Assembly (NCBI GenBank): GCA_025355085.1
Contig: JANXLQ010000217.1
Span: 1 to 40,412 of the forward strand
Length of the DNA stretch: 40,412 bases
From: Rhodopila sp.
GTDB lineage: Bacteria; Pseudomonadota; Alphaproteobacteria; Acetobacterales; Acetobacteraceae
Reading direction: 5' to 3'
Shown here piece after piece: positions 1 to 8,666 of this stretch. Below the pieces are notes generated by a model. It worked only from the letters and a program-made list of their open reading frames with translations, was not told the origin of the DNA and did no database searches. Numbering within the stretch: the first letter of the stretch is position 1; the number at the start of each line of letters is the position of its first letter. The translations under genes were made by a program, and so were the position numbers.

Positions 1-388
1 TGAGATGCGCATACCAGGTGGAATTTCCCGGCCGAAGCTGGATCGCCCGGCGAAGCAGGGCAACGCCCGTTTCGGGATCGCCCGCCATGGCGGCAACGAT
101 CCCCTGCAGCGCGAGCGCCGCCGGCTGATCGGGGAGCGCGGTTAGGACGTCGGCGCAAATCCCGCTCGCCTCGTTCAAACGCTTGGCCTGGGCGGCGGCC
201 TGCGCCCGCCCGAGCGCCTGTTCGACCGTTTCGCCATTGACGGCCGGCTGTGGGGTTCCAACTCGCGCGGCCCCAACCTGTTGTAGGTCCCCGGATGACG
301 CGGTCCCGGATTGCACGCCAAGTCCAGCAGGAGGCTGTCCTGACGCTTGTGTTTCAGCCGGTTGGCGATCGGTATTGTTTCCACTCAT
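1..388 (-). CDS. TPR-repeat protein, N-terminal part (cut by window edge)
   Basis: An open minus-strand frame starts at ATG 388 and runs off the window without a stop, giving 129 complete codons. The first ~55 residues are Gly/Gln/Ala/Thr-rich and look disordered. After that comes a helical stretch typical of tetratricopeptide repeats, with the pattern AL..A.AAA.A.R.NEA, then ALPDQPAALALQGIVA, then GVALLRRAIQLRPGNS, which is a canonical TPR helix pair. Such proteins are usually scaffolds or sit at the front of large glycosyltransferase-type proteins. The divergent neighbour is glycosyltransferase-like, which fits that but does not prove it. There is no signal peptide. The product beyond the TPR start cannot be judged here. 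The 224-bp divergent spacer (389-612) should hold both promoters, but I see no clear -35/-10 pair. Confidence 0.7.
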   Translation of the reverse strand, partial: MSGNNTDRQPAETQASGQPPAGLGVQSGTASSGDLQQVGAARVGTPQPAVNGETVEQALGRAQAAAQAKRLNEASGICADVLTALPDQPAALALQGIVAAMAGDPETGVALLRRAIQLRPGNSTWYAHL

Positions 389-612
389 GATCTGATAAAT
401 GCCCTGGAGACCCGTTCGACCGCAAGGGGATTTCAGGGCGCCTTTCCCCCCACAACCTGCCACAGGCGTCATTGCGATCGGCTTACCAAAGCGGCATTCT
501 GCGGGAATGGCGTTTATGCGCATGACGATCGCCGCGCCGGCACGTTCTCGGGCAACGATAATTCGGTTGCCCGGTCACGCGCCCAATCAATGCGTTAACG
601 GAGTTCACCTGC

Positions 613-1788
613 ATGTTCGGCCCTGTGTTTCATCTACAGCCCATGGGACGGCTGGCGAATTTGATGATCGAATACATGGTCGCATTGAAATTTGCCGCGC
701 TGGTGCCGGGTTGCCGGATATCCAACATATCCATCCCCGGCTGGGGCATCTATCACGCCCCACTGGGTTCCTGCGGCCCCGCGACGGTGGAGCAGCGGGA
801 GCAGCATATCGACCTGTCGTCCCTCGCCGAGCAGATGCTGTCGGGACAGATCGGGCGGGTCGAATGGACGGGGTTCGGCCAACGTATGGAGAATTTCCTG
901 TTGCCTGAGCAATACCAGGACGTGTTCGTCTCGCCGTTTCAAACACCGATGGGCTTCGGCCCGGAGTACCTGGTGTGTCCGGTCCGTGCCGAGGACATCC
1001 TGCATGGGCCGAACCCCGAATATGTTCTGACGCCGGTGGAATTCTATCGCGACATCGTTGACATCACCGGCCTGAAGCCGGTGTTCATCGGCCAGACACA
1101 TCCAAATCTATACATGGACCGTATCTGCGCGGCGTTTCCCGATGCGATATTCCGCGAGCCGCAGGATAATCCTCTTGCCGATTTTGAGACCATCCGGCAG
1201 TCCCGAAACATCGTCGTTGGAGTTTCGACCTATTCGTGGCTCGCAGCCTGGCTTTCCAAGAGTGCCGGCAATATCTACATGGCGGTCAGCGGCCTGTTCA
1301 ATCCGATGCAAAAACCGAGCGTGGACCTGCTGCCATTTGGCGACACACGGTATAAATTCTTTCTGTTCCCGATCAATTACGCTGTCCCGCTGGATCTCCA
1401 TGCCCGGGCGCACAGCCGGATCGCGCCGTTCTGGCGGCAGATGTCACACACGGCATTGCAACAACAATTCGGCGCCGCGCCGCGCTTTCCATGTGACCGT
1501 GAGCAGGCGCTGGCGGTGTTCGATGAGCAGTTTTATTTGGAAACCAATGCCGACGTGGCGGCCGTGGCACCCAATCATGGGACTGGATTCGCCCTGGCCC
1601 ATTACACCCACCATGGATTTCAAGAGCGGCGCCTGCCGATGCGATTCGACTCGGTTTGGTATGCCAGCGAGTATCCGTTGGCGGCGTTCGAGGTCGCCCA
1701 AGGCGATTATGCCGAGTTGGCGCACCATTTCATGGCGATCGGGAAGGCGCGTGGCTACCGCCCGTATTCGGTGAACAGGGAATCTTGA
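613..1788 (+). CDS. Glycosyltransferase-like protein with C-terminal repeat domain
   Basis: 391 residues. The N-terminal ~270 residues begin with a pattern (GRLANLMIEYMVALKFA) that resembles the start of fucosyltransferase-type (GT11-like) enzymes, where GRLGNQ.FQY binds the nucleotide sugar. A later stretch (SRNIVVGVSTYSWLAAWLS, ~residue 196-214) resembles the S.STFSWWAAWL block of the same fold. The last ~80 residues hold two copies of a short motif (FDEQFYLETNADVAAV and FDSVWYASEYPLAAFE, each followed by a ..HH...G......P segment) that is often attached to bacterial surface-glycan glycosyltransferases. A role in glycan or glycoprotein modification is inferred from these similarities; the donor and acceptor are unknown. 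ATG 613 is the first Met of the conserved block. It is divergent from a TPR gene of the kind often seen with such enzymes. Its stop codon overlaps the likely promoter of the tRNA gene. Confidence 0.6.
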   Translation: MFGPVFHLQPMGRLANLMIEYMVALKFAALVPGCRISNISIPGWGIYHAPLGSCGPATVEQREQHIDLSSLAEQMLSGQIGRVEWTGFGQRMENFLLPEQYQDVFVSPFQTPMGFGPEYLVCPVRAEDILHGPNPEYVLTPVEFYRDIVDITGLKPVFIGQTHPNLYMDRICAAFPDAIFREPQDNPLADFETIRQSRNIVVGVSTYSWLAAWLSKSAGNIYMAVSGLFNPMQKPSVDLLPFGDTRYKFFLFPINYAVPLDLHARAHSRIAPFWRQMSHTALQQQFGAAPRFPCDREQALAVFDEQFYLETNADVAAVAPNHGTGFALAHYTHHGFQERRLPMRFDSVWYASEYPLAAFEVAQGDYAELAHHFMAIGKARGYRPYSVNRES

Positions 1789-1813
1789 CGTGGGTATGAT
1801 ATCCGGCTTACAC
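1785..1813 (+). promoter_or_regulatory. Probable sigma-70 promoter of the tRNA-His gene
   Basis: TTGACG at 1785-1790 is followed after 17 bp by TTACAC at 1808-1813. That is 15 bp before the first base of the tRNA, so transcription would start about 7-8 nt upstream of the mature 5' end. The -35 box overlaps the stop codon of the preceding gene. Assigned by eye from consensus spacing only. Confidence 0.45.
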
Positions 1814-1827
1814 CGCGCCGTCTGGAT

Positions 1828-1904
1828 GGCGGGCATAGCTCAGTTGGCAGAGCGCCAGGTTGTGGTCTTGGATGTCGCGGGTTCGAGTCCCGTTGCTCGC
1901 CCCA
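1828..1904 (+). tRNA. tRNA-His (anticodon GTG)
   Basis: 77 nt with the CCA end encoded. The acceptor stem GGCGGGCA pairs with TGCTCGCC, including the extra G(-1):C73 pair that is the identity element of tRNA-His. The D arm carries AGCTCAGTTGGCAGAGC. The anticodon stem CCAGG/CTTGG encloses the loop TTGTGGT, so the anticodon is GTG, reading CAC/CAT. The T arm carries GGTTCGAGTCC with a GCGGG/CCCGT stem. The mobA start codon lies only 10 nt downstream, so the two may share a transcript. Confidence 0.96.
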
Positions 1905-1914
1905 TTTCTCTCTT

Positions 1915-2655
1915 ATGATGGTCACTCGTACCGCAGGCTTGGTTCTGGCCGGCGGCAAGGGGCGTCGAATGGCTGCCGGTGACCAGCCGGTTGTTGGCCC
2001 CACCGGCCGGGAGTCTTCGGCTCAACCCTGTAAGGGCACGGCTGCGGTTCTTCGTGACGGACCGGCAGTTTCCAACCTGCCTACGGAAAATCCGAATTCT
2101 GATGCGGGCACTGACAAACCGTTGCTGACGGTTGGAGGTCGAACCATGTTGGCTTCGGTCATTGCCGCACTCGACCTTGCGCACATCGCCATCAGCGCCA
2201 ACGGCGATCCGGCCCGCTTCGCGTCCTTCGGTCTGCCGGTGCTGCCAGACGGCGCGTTTCAAGGGCAGGGGCCTTTGGCGGGGGTTCTGGCCGGCCTCGA
2301 GTGGGCAGCTTCGCTTGGCATGACCGCGCTTCTAACCGCACCCGGCGATATGCCATTTCTGCCGAAAGGATTGGCCTGCGCGCTGGCCCCGGCGCCTGCC
2401 GGGGTATCCAGCCATGGGCAGCGGCATCATCTGGTTGCCCTATGGCCGGTCGCCTGCATGTCGGGTCTGCGCAGGTTATTGTCGGCCCCCGGGCGGCGGC
2501 AGGTTGGTTTTTTCGCAGAGTGCATCGGTATGCGTTACGTTGATTTTGCCGTGCCAACAGGCGATCCTTTCGCTAATGTTAATACACAGGATGAGTTGAT
2601 GCGGGCGCGAGCCAGCGCCGACGAAGACCAAGGTCGTGGATTAGGCAAGAATTGA
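1915..2655 (+). CDS. mobA: Molybdenum cofactor guanylyltransferase (MobA family) with in-frame insertion
   Basis: 246 residues, longer than the usual ~190-200. MobA transfers GMP from GTP to molybdopterin to make the MGD cofactor in the cytoplasm. Family features: the N-terminal nucleotide-binding loop LAGGKGRRMAAGD, the KPLLTVGGRTML segment, GQGPLAGVLAGLEWA, and TAPGDMPFLP, whose Asp binds metal and nucleotide. The end is DPFANVNTQDEL, typical of the family. The odd point is that the signature normally reads continuously from GRRM..GD into KPLL, but here 44 codons (1984-2115) lie between. The insert is in frame and free of stops, so the protein may still fold, with a loop extruded beside the active site. 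Start is ATG 1915, or ATG 1918 directly after it; neither has a strong Shine-Dalgarno. No other Mo-cofactor gene is adjacent. Confidence 0.85.
   Translation: MMVTRTAGLVLAGGKGRRMAAGDQPVVGPTGRESSAQPCKGTAAVLRDGPAVSNLPTENPNSDAGTDKPLLTVGGRTMLASVIAALDLAHIAISANGDPARFASFGLPVLPDGAFQGQGPLAGVLAGLEWAASLGMTALLTAPGDMPFLPKGLACALAPAPAGVSSHGQRHHLVALWPVACMSGLRRLLSAPGRRQVGFFAECIGMRYVDFAVPTGDPFANVNTQDELMRARASADEDQGRGLGKN
1984..2115 (+). other. 132-bp in-frame insertion inside the mobA signature loop
   Basis: The block separates GAC at 1981-1983 from the family's conserved KPLL codons and itself ends in GAC (2113-2115), so it is flanked by a 3-bp direct repeat that could be a target duplication. It encodes 44 residues rich in Pro, Gly, Ser, Thr and Asn, without stops and without resemblance to the rest of MobA. 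I did not find a strong palindrome in it. It behaves like an in-frame protein-coding insertion element, but the origin is unknown. Confidence 0.6.
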
Positions 2656-2702
2656 CCCCTCATCACGGCTGGACCAAACGGTTGACGCAAAGAGGATTGG
2701 AC

Positions 2703-3506
2703 ATGGATAAGACCGTCGCGATCGCGGGTCTGGGTGCGATTGGATTGCCGCTGGCCCGAGCGCTGGACGCAGGTGTGGCGGGATTGCGCCTGGTGGCGGT
2801 CTCGGGCCGCGATCAGGTCAAAACCCGGGCAAATTTGGCCGGATTTCAATCTCCGCCGCGGATTGTCGAAATTCCGGAACTGGCCGAAGCCGACATCGTG
2901 GTAGAGGCCGCGCCCTCGGCGATCTTCGAACGGATCGCGTTGCCGGCGCTGGAGGCCGGCCGGATATTTATTCCGGCCTCGGCCGGCGCACTGCTGCCCC
3001 GCATGCATCTGGTCAAACTGGCTCGTCAGACCGGAGCGCGTATCATCGTGCCCACGGGTGCGCTGCTGGGTTTGGACGCCGTGCGGGCCGCTGCGGAAGG
3101 GCCGATAGACAGCGTCAGCATCGAAACCCGCAAGCCGCCCATGGCACTCATCGGTGCGCCATATCTGGAGCGGCATGGCATCGACGTGATGGATCTGACC
3201 CAGCCGCTGTTGGTGTTCGACGGCAACGCCCTGAACGCCGCCGCCGGATTTCCCGCCAACGTCAATGTCGCCGCCGCGCTGGCCCTCGCGGGCATCGGGC
3301 CAATCCGCACCCGGGTGCGGATCTGGGCCGATCCGGGTTTGACCCGCAACATCCACACCATCTGCGTCGAGTCCGAGGCTGCCAACTTCACCATGACGAT
3401 TGAGAATGTGCCCAGCGACGACAATCCGAAGACCGGCCGCCTGACCGCTCTGTCCTTACTGGCGTGCCTGCGGGGTCTTGTTTCAACTCTGAAGGTTGGT
3501 AGTTGA
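2703..3506 (+). CDS. nadX: L-aspartate dehydrogenase
   Basis: 267 residues, the normal size for this family. NadX oxidises L-aspartate to iminoaspartate with NAD(P)+, feeding quinolinate and NAD synthesis in place of aspartate oxidase. An N-terminal Rossmann fold shows GLGAIGLPLARAL (residues ~8-20). The catalytic C-terminal domain shows FPANVNVAAALALAGIGP, then RVRIWADPGLTRN.H.I, and DNPKTGRLTALSLLACLRGL, all hallmarks of aspartate dehydrogenase. I chose ATG 2703 because AAAGAGGA (2689-2696) lies at good spacing before it and the Rossmann fold begins immediately; an upstream in-frame start would only add a non-conserved 17-residue tail. It follows mobA after a 47-bp gap and is followed closely by a small membrane protein gene. 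NadB and NadA genes are not in the window. Confidence 0.9.
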   Translation: MDKTVAIAGLGAIGLPLARALDAGVAGLRLVAVSGRDQVKTRANLAGFQSPPRIVEIPELAEADIVVEAAPSAIFERIALPALEAGRIFIPASAGALLPRMHLVKLARQTGARIIVPTGALLGLDAVRAAAEGPIDSVSIETRKPPMALIGAPYLERHGIDVMDLTQPLLVFDGNALNAAAGFPANVNVAAALALAGIGPIRTRVRIWADPGLTRNIHTICVESEAANFTMTIENVPSDDNPKTGRLTALSLLACLRGLVSTLKVGS

Positions 3507-3512
3507 CATAAA

Positions 3513-3839
3513 GTGACAGAAGCCCTCGCCTATTTGCTCACCCTGGCGCTGTTCAGCTTCGTCATCGTCGCCAGCGCGCGCCTGCGCCACGACATGCTGT
3601 TGCTGGCGTGCTTTCCGCCTGTGTTCGTCGCAATGGTCATGGGGTTTACCATGGCGATTTATGCCGAAGACGCATTCGGCATAATCCCTACCGGCATTGC
3701 CATCGGGCTGGGGGCGCCGCCGGCATGGTGGCTGGGACAGCGATTAAAGGCGCGAGACCTGCTGATCGCGATCTATCTCGCGTGGGCGGTCGCCCTTGCG
3801 CTGGCGTTGGTGGCGTTAATGTTTCCCGATCAGGTGTGA
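3513..3839 (+). CDS. Small integral membrane protein of unknown function
   Basis: 108 residues starting at GTG 3513, six bases after the nadX stop, so it is probably co-transcribed with nadX. Three or four hydrophobic helices are visible: ~5-21 (LAYLLTLALFSFVIVAS), ~27-50, ~57-70 (the GIIPTGIAIGLGAPPAWW region) and ~82-103. Short basic loops separate them. No catalytic motif is apparent and I do not recognise the family. The stop codon sits inside an 11-bp inverted repeat, so the end of the gene doubles as a transcript-end structure. Confidence 0.6.
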   Translation: MTEALAYLLTLALFSFVIVASARLRHDMLLLACFPPVFVAMVMGFTMAIYAEDAFGIIPTGIAIGLGAPPAWWLGQRLKARDLLIAIYLAWAVALALALVALMFPDQV

Positions 3840-3853
3840 CCGGATCGGGAAAC
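3821..3853 (+). terminator. 11-bp inverted repeat overlapping the stop of the membrane protein
   Basis: The arms gtttcccgatc (3821-3831) and gatcgggaaac (3843-3853) are perfect reverse complements around an 11-nt loop that contains the TGA stop. There is no T-tract after it, so if it ends transcription it does so as a Rho-independent-like hairpin without a U-run, or it only protects the mRNA 3' end. Confidence 0.45.
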
Positions 3854-3860
3854 ACCCACG

Positions 3861-3923
3861 GGTATGGCCCCCACTGCCATACCCCCCCCCCCACTGCCAT
3901 ACCCCCCCACTGCCATACCCCCA
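3861..3923. repeat. Short tandem repeat actgccatac with C-tracts of different length
   Basis: The unit actgccatac begins at 3873, 3893 and 3909, with a partial unit at 3923. Runs of 11, 7 and 5 C follow the three full units in order. The block is preceded by ggtatgg (3861-3867), the reverse complement of ccatacc within the unit. No protein-like reading frame crosses it. It looks like a slippage-prone simple sequence between a plus-strand gene end and a minus-strand gene end. Confidence 0.8.
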
Positions 3924-4245
3924 CTGAGTTCTCATCGGCGCAGACTACCCGTGAGCGGCGTAGCCGCGTGAGGGTCGCTGCGGCCTCATTGTCGAAGCGC
4001 GGCCTGGAAAAGCCACGATATTGACGCGGAGCGGCGAGCCGTCTTCCAGTCCCGCCTGGATCGCCGCCCAGATGACCCGCCGCAACAGGTGCAATGCCCG
4101 GCATAACGCTCCACTCCGATCGCCACGGGGCTTACCACCAGCGGGCCGATCCTGTCGTAACGGCCGTGCAGCATCGGACTGGCATCCGTCAGGTGCGGCT
4201 TGGCAATGCGCGCGGGCATTCGGGTAGGATACCGGCCGAGGGATT
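3924..4245. other. Intergenic stretch, possibly degraded coding sequence
   Basis: No intact gene is seen here. On the minus strand two neighbouring frames each give a protein-like stretch: one reads HGRYDRIGPLVVSPVAIGVE (about 4107-4166), and another frame just below reads RRVIWAAIQAGLEDGSPLRV (about 4025-4084). This could be one frameshifted, decaying gene, or chance open frame in GC-rich DNA. I cannot name a family. Confidence 0.3.
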
Positions 4246-5499
4246 TTATGCTTTCCGGTCCCGCCCGATCAGCGCGAGGCCCTCGGCCACCGAGACGAAC
4301 TCTCCCCCGCCTGTCACCCGATGGGTGCCGAAGCGCTTGACGAACAGTCCGCGCACCGCCGGAACCAGAGACGTTCCGCCGGTCAGGAACACCCGGTCCA
4401 CCGCGTCCTCGGGCAAACCGGCCTCGGCCAGCGCAAGGTCCACGGTTGCGGCGATCCGGGCGATGTCGGGTGCGATCCAATGCTCGAAGTCCGGCCTGGC
4501 GATGGTTTCCTCAATGGCGAAATCGGCGTGGCGGAAATTCAGCACCGCCGTGTCTGCCTTGGACAAAGCGGCTTTCACGCCGGACACCGAGCGGTAGAGT
4601 TCATAACCGAGTTCATCGCGGATCAGACGCAGAAGCGCGCCCAGACGGTCGGGGTGCTTGGCCGACATCATCACCGCTTCGATGTCGCGCATCGTCTTCG
4701 GCGCGCGCATCAACGACAGGCGATGCCACCGCGCGAAGCTGGAGTAGTATTCCGGCGGCACCGGCAGGTCGGTGTTGCCGGGACGATAGGTGGTGCCCTT
4801 CCCCAGGCGTGGCGAAACCACATGATCCATGATCCGGAAATCGAACGTGTCCCCGGCGATGCCGACGCCGGCATGTCCCAGGGCTTGCACGGGGCGATTG
4901 CTGCCGGGTTCGAATCGCATGACGGAGAAATCGCTGGTGCCGCCGCCGAAATCGCCGATCAGCACGGTGGCCGGCTTATCCAGACCTCGGGCAAAGCGAT
5001 ACCCGGCGGCTTCCGGCTCCAGCGCGGTTTGGACGTTGCCCCATCCCGCGAGGCCGTACGACCCGCGTAACCGCAGTTCACCGAGCGCGTCGTCGGGGGT
5101 GTCGCCGGCGAAGCGAACGGGACGGCCGGCCACCAGGACCGCATCTCGGGGTGCCGGCAGGATTTGGCCCAGGAACAGCCCGATCAGGGATTCCAGCGTG
5201 AAGGAGCGGCCGAAGACCCGGGTTTCGGTGAAGCTGCGCTGCGCCAGATAGCTTTTCAGCGACATCATGAGCCGGCTATCCAGCGGGTCGTCGAGGTAGG
5301 CCTCGATCGCTGCCGGCCCAACCGCGTTGCGCAATATGACCTGATTCCGGGCGCCGTCGTTCCAAAAGCACAGCACGGACCGGATCACGTCCATCTCCGC
5401 CGCACCGAATGCGTGCCGCACAGTATCGACCGATCCATCCGGGCGTAACAGGGTCACGACGCTGTTGGTCGTGCCGAAATCCACCCCGATGACCGTCAT
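4246..5499 (-). CDS. Hsp70-family ATPase, YegD-like
   Basis: 417 residues. The actin/Hsp70 ATPase fold is shown by phosphate-1 motif GVDFGTTNSVVTLL (residues 5-18), phosphate-2 motif GDFGGGTSDFSVMRF in the middle, and adenosine motif VFLTGGTSLVPAVRGLF near the C-terminus. The peptide-binding domain of DnaK is absent, and length and motif spacing match the YegD group (E. coli YegD ~450 residues). That group is thought to be a stand-alone Hsp70-like ATPase whose client is unknown. ATG 5499 is the start since GVDFGTTNS follows at once. Its upstream side faces a palindromic repeat and the divergent secA. No DnaJ or GrpE partner is adjacent. Confidence 0.88.
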   Translation of the reverse strand: MTVIGVDFGTTNSVVTLLRPDGSVDTVRHAFGAAEMDVIRSVLCFWNDGARNQVILRNAVGPAAIEAYLDDPLDSRLMMSLKSYLAQRSFTETRVFGRSFTLESLIGLFLGQILPAPRDAVLVAGRPVRFAGDTPDDALGELRLRGSYGLAGWGNVQTALEPEAAGYRFARGLDKPATVLIGDFGGGTSDFSVMRFEPGSNRPVQALGHAGVGIAGDTFDFRIMDHVVSPRLGKGTTYRPGNTDLPVPPEYYSSFARWHRLSLMRAPKTMRDIEAVMMSAKHPDRLGALLRLIRDELGYELYRSVSGVKAALSKADTAVLNFRHADFAIEETIARPDFEHWIAPDIARIAATVDLALAEAGLPEDAVDRVFLTGGTSLVPAVRGLFVKRFGTHRVTGGGEFVSVAEGLALIGRDRKA

Positions 5500-5588
5500 G
5501 CACGCCGCCTATCCGCAAAGGGGGCGGTTCGGACCACATGCGCCGTCTATATGCAAGCGCTCAAACGTGACAACCCGGGTGCAATCGA

Positions 5589-5701
5589 GTGAAGACCGTC
5601 CCGCACGTTCATCGTCATGGTGCGCGAAGGCGTGCCATCCATGTCTTTCAGTAAAGATCCCGGCAAACGACGTGGATGGCGGGTCTTCGCGCACCATGAC
5701 G
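5589..5701. repeat. Large palindromic intergenic repeat (family copy 1)
   Basis: Outer arms 5613-5629 and 5685-5701 are a perfect 17-bp inverted repeat (core gtcatggtgcgcgaag). Inner arms 5634-5645 and 5669-5680 pair at 11 of 12 positions, leaving a ~23-bp loop, so almost 90 bp can fold into one long hairpin. The left half (5589-5636) matches 32743-32790 over 48 bp with 7 differences; 5611-5648 matches 15580-15617 over 38 bp with 2 differences. It lies between the divergent YegD-like gene and secA. The remaining spacer, 5702-5895, holds an A/T-rich patch (5736-5760) and no recognisable gene. Confidence 0.85.
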
Positions 5702-5895
5702 AACAGGGGCCGGTGCTGCGCACGGCACGATGTCACGGTTTTTTAAAAAATCAGATTTCTCCCTTTGTCGCTTTCTGTTCACCCGATTGCCCTGAGTTGC
5801 CGGCCCTATATCGTTGACCCTGGCGCCTCGCGGTCTTATCTGACTTAAGGCGCGTCTGGGTTCCTCCCTGGGCTGGTTGCCTATGGAAGGTCTGC

Positions 5896-8616
5896 ATGCT
5901 CGCCTCAATCACCCGCGCTCTGTTTGGTTCCTCGAACGACCGCTCCCTGAAGGGGTATCAGCGTCGCGTTCCGGCGATCAACGCCCTGGAAGACGGCATG
6001 AAGCTGCTGTCGAATGAGGCGCTAACGGCCAAAACCGCGGAATTCCGCGGCCGTTTGGCCGACGGAGCCTCCCTGGACGATCTGCTGCCGGAAGCCTTCG
6101 CTGTGGTCCGCGAAGCCAGCCGCCGGGTCCTGGGTCAGCGGCATTTCGACGTCCAGCTTGTCGGCGGCATGGTCCTCCACGACGGCAAGATTTCCGAGAT
6201 GAAGACCGGTGAGGGCAAGACCCTCGTCGCAACGCTGCCGGTTTACCTCAACGCGCTGGCCGGCAAGGGCGTGCATGTCGTAACCGTGAACGACTACCTC
6301 GCCCGCCGCGACGCCGACTGGATGGGGCAGATCTACAACTTCCTCGGCCTGACCTACGGCGTGGTCGTGCATGGCCAGGACGAGGAAACCAAGCGCACGC
6401 AATACGCCGCCGACATCACCTACGGCACCAATAACGAATTCGGATTCGACTACCTGCGCGACAATATGAAATACCGGCTGGAAGATATGGTCCAGCGCGA
6501 ATTTTTCTACGCGATCGTGGACGAGGTCGATTCCATCCTGATCGACGAGGCGCGCACACCGCTGATCATCTCCGGCCCCGCCGAGGACAGCTCCGATCTC
6601 TATCGAACCGTCGATCTGGTAGTGAAAGAGCTGGTGAAGGACCCTTCGACCTACGACAAAGATGAAAAATTCAAGACGGTTTCGCTGACCGAACCCGGCA
6701 GCGAACGGGTCGAGGACATGCTGAAGGACTCCGGTGTCATCACCGAGGGCAACCTGTACGACATCTTCAATGTCTCGGTCGTTCACCACGTCCAGCAGTC
6801 GGTCCGCGCCCACACCCTGTTCGGCCGCGATGTCGATTACATCGTGCATGAAGACCTGGTGGTCATCATCGACGAATTCACCGGCCGCATGATGCAGGGC
6901 CGCCGTTACTCCGAAGGGCTGCACCAGGCGCTGGAGGCGAAGGAGCACGTCACCGTCCAGGCGGAAAACCAGACGCTGGCCTCGATCACCTTCCAGAACT
7001 ACTTTCGTTTGTATCCAAAATTGTCGGGCATGACCGGCACGGCGATGACCGAAGCCGACGAATTCGCCGAAATCTACAAGCTGGACGTGGTTGAAATCCC
7101 CACCAACGTCCTGGTCACCCGCAAGGACGAGGACGACGAGGTCTATCGCTCCGCCGCCGAGAAATACGAAGCCGTCGCCACGCTGATCGACGAAGCGCGC
7201 GCCAAGGGTCAGCCGGTCCTTGTGGGCACTACATCGATCGAGAAAAGCGAGACCATCAGCGACCTGCTAAAGAAGAAGAAGGTGCCGCACTCGGTGCTGA
7301 ACGCCCGCTTCCATGAGCAGGAAGCCGAGATCGTGTCGCAGGCCGGCGCACCCGGCGCTGTGGTAATCGCCACTAACATGGCCGGTCGCGGCACCGATAT
7401 CAAACTCGGCGGCAATCTGGATGTGCGGCTGAAGAAGGAACTCACCGGCATCGCCGATGAAGCCGAACGAGCGGAACGCGAGGCGCAGATACGCGCGGAA
7501 AACGCCATCGCGCACCAGAAAGTCAGGGATGCCGGCGGGTTGATGGTGATCGGCACCGAACGGCACGAAAGCCGGCGCATCGACAACCAGTTGCGCGGCC
7601 GTTCGGGCCGTCAGGGCGATCCGGGCCGCTCGCGCTTCTTCCTGTCGCTGGAAGACGATCTGATGCGCATTTTTGGCTCCGAACGCATGGGCGGGATGTT
7701 GCAGCGATTGGGCCTGAAAGAGGGTGAAGCGATCGTCCACCCCTGGATCAATAAGGCGCTGGAAAAAGCTCAGAAGAAGGTCGAGGCTCGGAACTTCGAT
7801 ACGCGCAAAAACGTGCTCAAATACGACGACGTGATGAACGCCCAGCGCAAAGAGGTCTATGCCCAGCGCAAGGAATTCATGAAGCTGGCCGATGTGAACG
7901 AAACCATCGCCGATATGCGCAGTGACGTGCTGGCGGTGATGGTCGCCGCCCGCGTGCCGGAAAAGGCGTTCTCGGAGCAGTGGGAACTGGTCGATTTGGC
8001 CGCCGACGTGCGCCGCGTGTTCAACATGGACCTGCCGATCGAGACATGGGGCCAGGAAGAAGGCATCGACGAAACTCACCTGCGGGAGCGGATCGAGCGC
8101 GGCGTGGACGAGATGATGGCCGCGAAAGCCGCCAACATGGGCCCCGACCTGATGCGGTTTATCGAAAAAAGCCTGCTGATCCAGACGATCGATGCGGTGT
8201 GGAAAGAGCATCTGTATGCGCTGGACCACCTGCGACAGGGCATTGGACTACGCGCCTATGGTCAGCGCGACCCGCTGAATGAATACAAATCCGAGGCGTT
8301 TGCGCTGTTCAACGCGATGCTGGTGGAGTTGAAGGAACGCGTCACCGGCATGTTGGCGCGCGTCGAATTGGCTCCGGAGCGGCCGATGGACCCGCCGCCG
8401 CTTCAGCATATGATGGAGATGCATGCGGAACCGGAATCCGCTTTGTTATCCGAACTGGCACTGGCCGACCCGCAGCGGATAACCTCGGCCTCGCCGCTTC
8501 GCCTCACCGCGGTCGATCCGGACGATGAAAGCACCTGGGCCGGGACTTCTCGTAACGCGTTGTGCCCATGCGGGTCCGGGAAGAAGTACAAGCACTGCCA
8601 CGGGCGTTTGGCTTAA
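5896..8616 (+). CDS. secA: Protein translocase subunit SecA
   Basis: 906 residues, full length for alphaproteobacteria. SecA is the ATPase motor that pushes unfolded preproteins through SecYEG. Visible: Walker A GEGKT (105-109) in [14 protein letters not shown], the [10 protein letters not shown] block, Walker [22 protein letters not shown], the preprotein cross-linking domain around 225-370, and the second nucleotide-binding fold with [25 protein letters not shown] and [20 protein letters not shown]. The C-terminus carries the SEC-C zinc motif [14 protein letters not shown], which binds SecB and ribosome. ATG 5896 is preceded by GGAAGG at normal spacing. The gene stands alone and is followed at once by a strong hairpin. 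Confidence 0.98.
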   Translation: MLASITRALFGSSNDRSLKGYQRRVPAINALEDGMKLLSNEALTAKTAEFRGRLADGASLDDLLPEAFAVVREASRRVLGQRHFDVQLVGGMVLHDGKISEMKTGEGKTLVATLPVYLNALAGKGVHVVTVNDYLARRDADWMGQIYNFLGLTYGVVVHGQDEETKRTQYAADITYGTNNEFGFDYLRDNMKYRLEDMVQREFFYAIVDEVDSILIDEARTPLIISGPAEDSSDLYRTVDLVVKELVKDPSTYDKDEKFKTVSLTEPGSERVEDMLKDSGVITEGNLYDIFNVSVVHHVQQSVRAHTLFGRDVDYIVHEDLVVIIDEFTGRMMQGRRYSEGLHQALEAKEHVTVQAENQTLASITFQNYFRLYPKLSGMTGTAMTEADEFAEIYKLDVVEIPTNVLVTRKDEDDEVYRSAAEKYEAVATLIDEARAKGQPVLVGTTSIEKSETISDLLKKKKVPHSVLNARFHEQEAEIVSQAGAPGAVVIATNMAGRGTDIKLGGNLDVRLKKELTGIADEAERAEREAQIRAENAIAHQKVRDAGGLMVIGTERHESRRIDNQLRGRSGRQGDPGRSRFFLSLEDDLMRIFGSERMGGMLQRLGLKEGEAIVHPWINKALEKAQKKVEARNFDTRKNVLKYDDVMNAQRKEVYAQRKEFMKLADVNETIADMRSDVLAVMVAARVPEKAFSEQWELVDLAADVRRVFNMDLPIETWGQEEGIDETHLRERIERGVDEMMAAKAANMGPDLMRFIEKSLLIQTIDAVWKEHLYALDHLRQGIGLRAYGQRDPLNEYKSEAFALFNAMLVELKERVTGMLARVELAPERPMDPPPLQHMMEMHAEPESALLSELALADPQRITSASPLRLTAVDPDDESTWAGTSRNALCPCGSGKKYKHCHGRLA

Positions 8617-8619
8617 GCC

Positions 8620-8666
8620 GTCCGGAAAAGCGCCTTCTCGACCGTCGAGAAGGCACTTTTCCGGAC
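8620..8666 (+). terminator. 22-bp stem-loop after secA
   Basis: Arms 8620-8641 and 8645-8666 pair at 21 of 22 positions around a 3-nt loop (ccg), beginning three bases after the secA stop codon. There is an internal A/T section (ggaaaag/cttttcc) but no T-run downstream. It is stable enough to end transcription or to shield the secA mRNA, and it also separates secA from the convergent gene that ends at 8746. Confidence 0.7.

Noticed and set aside
1755-2003. Minus-strand open frame across the tRNA (reads RDSNPRHPRPQPGALPTEL)
   Set aside because: This is the well-known false product of translating a tRNA gene antisense; the tRNA-His is clear.
3861-3923. CRISPR array
   Set aside because: Units are only ~10 bp, spacers are C-runs of different length and no cas genes are present.
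5509-5736. Small minus-strand open frame in the palindrome upstream of secA
   Set aside because: Its sequence comes entirely from the repeat arms; there is no ribosome-binding site.
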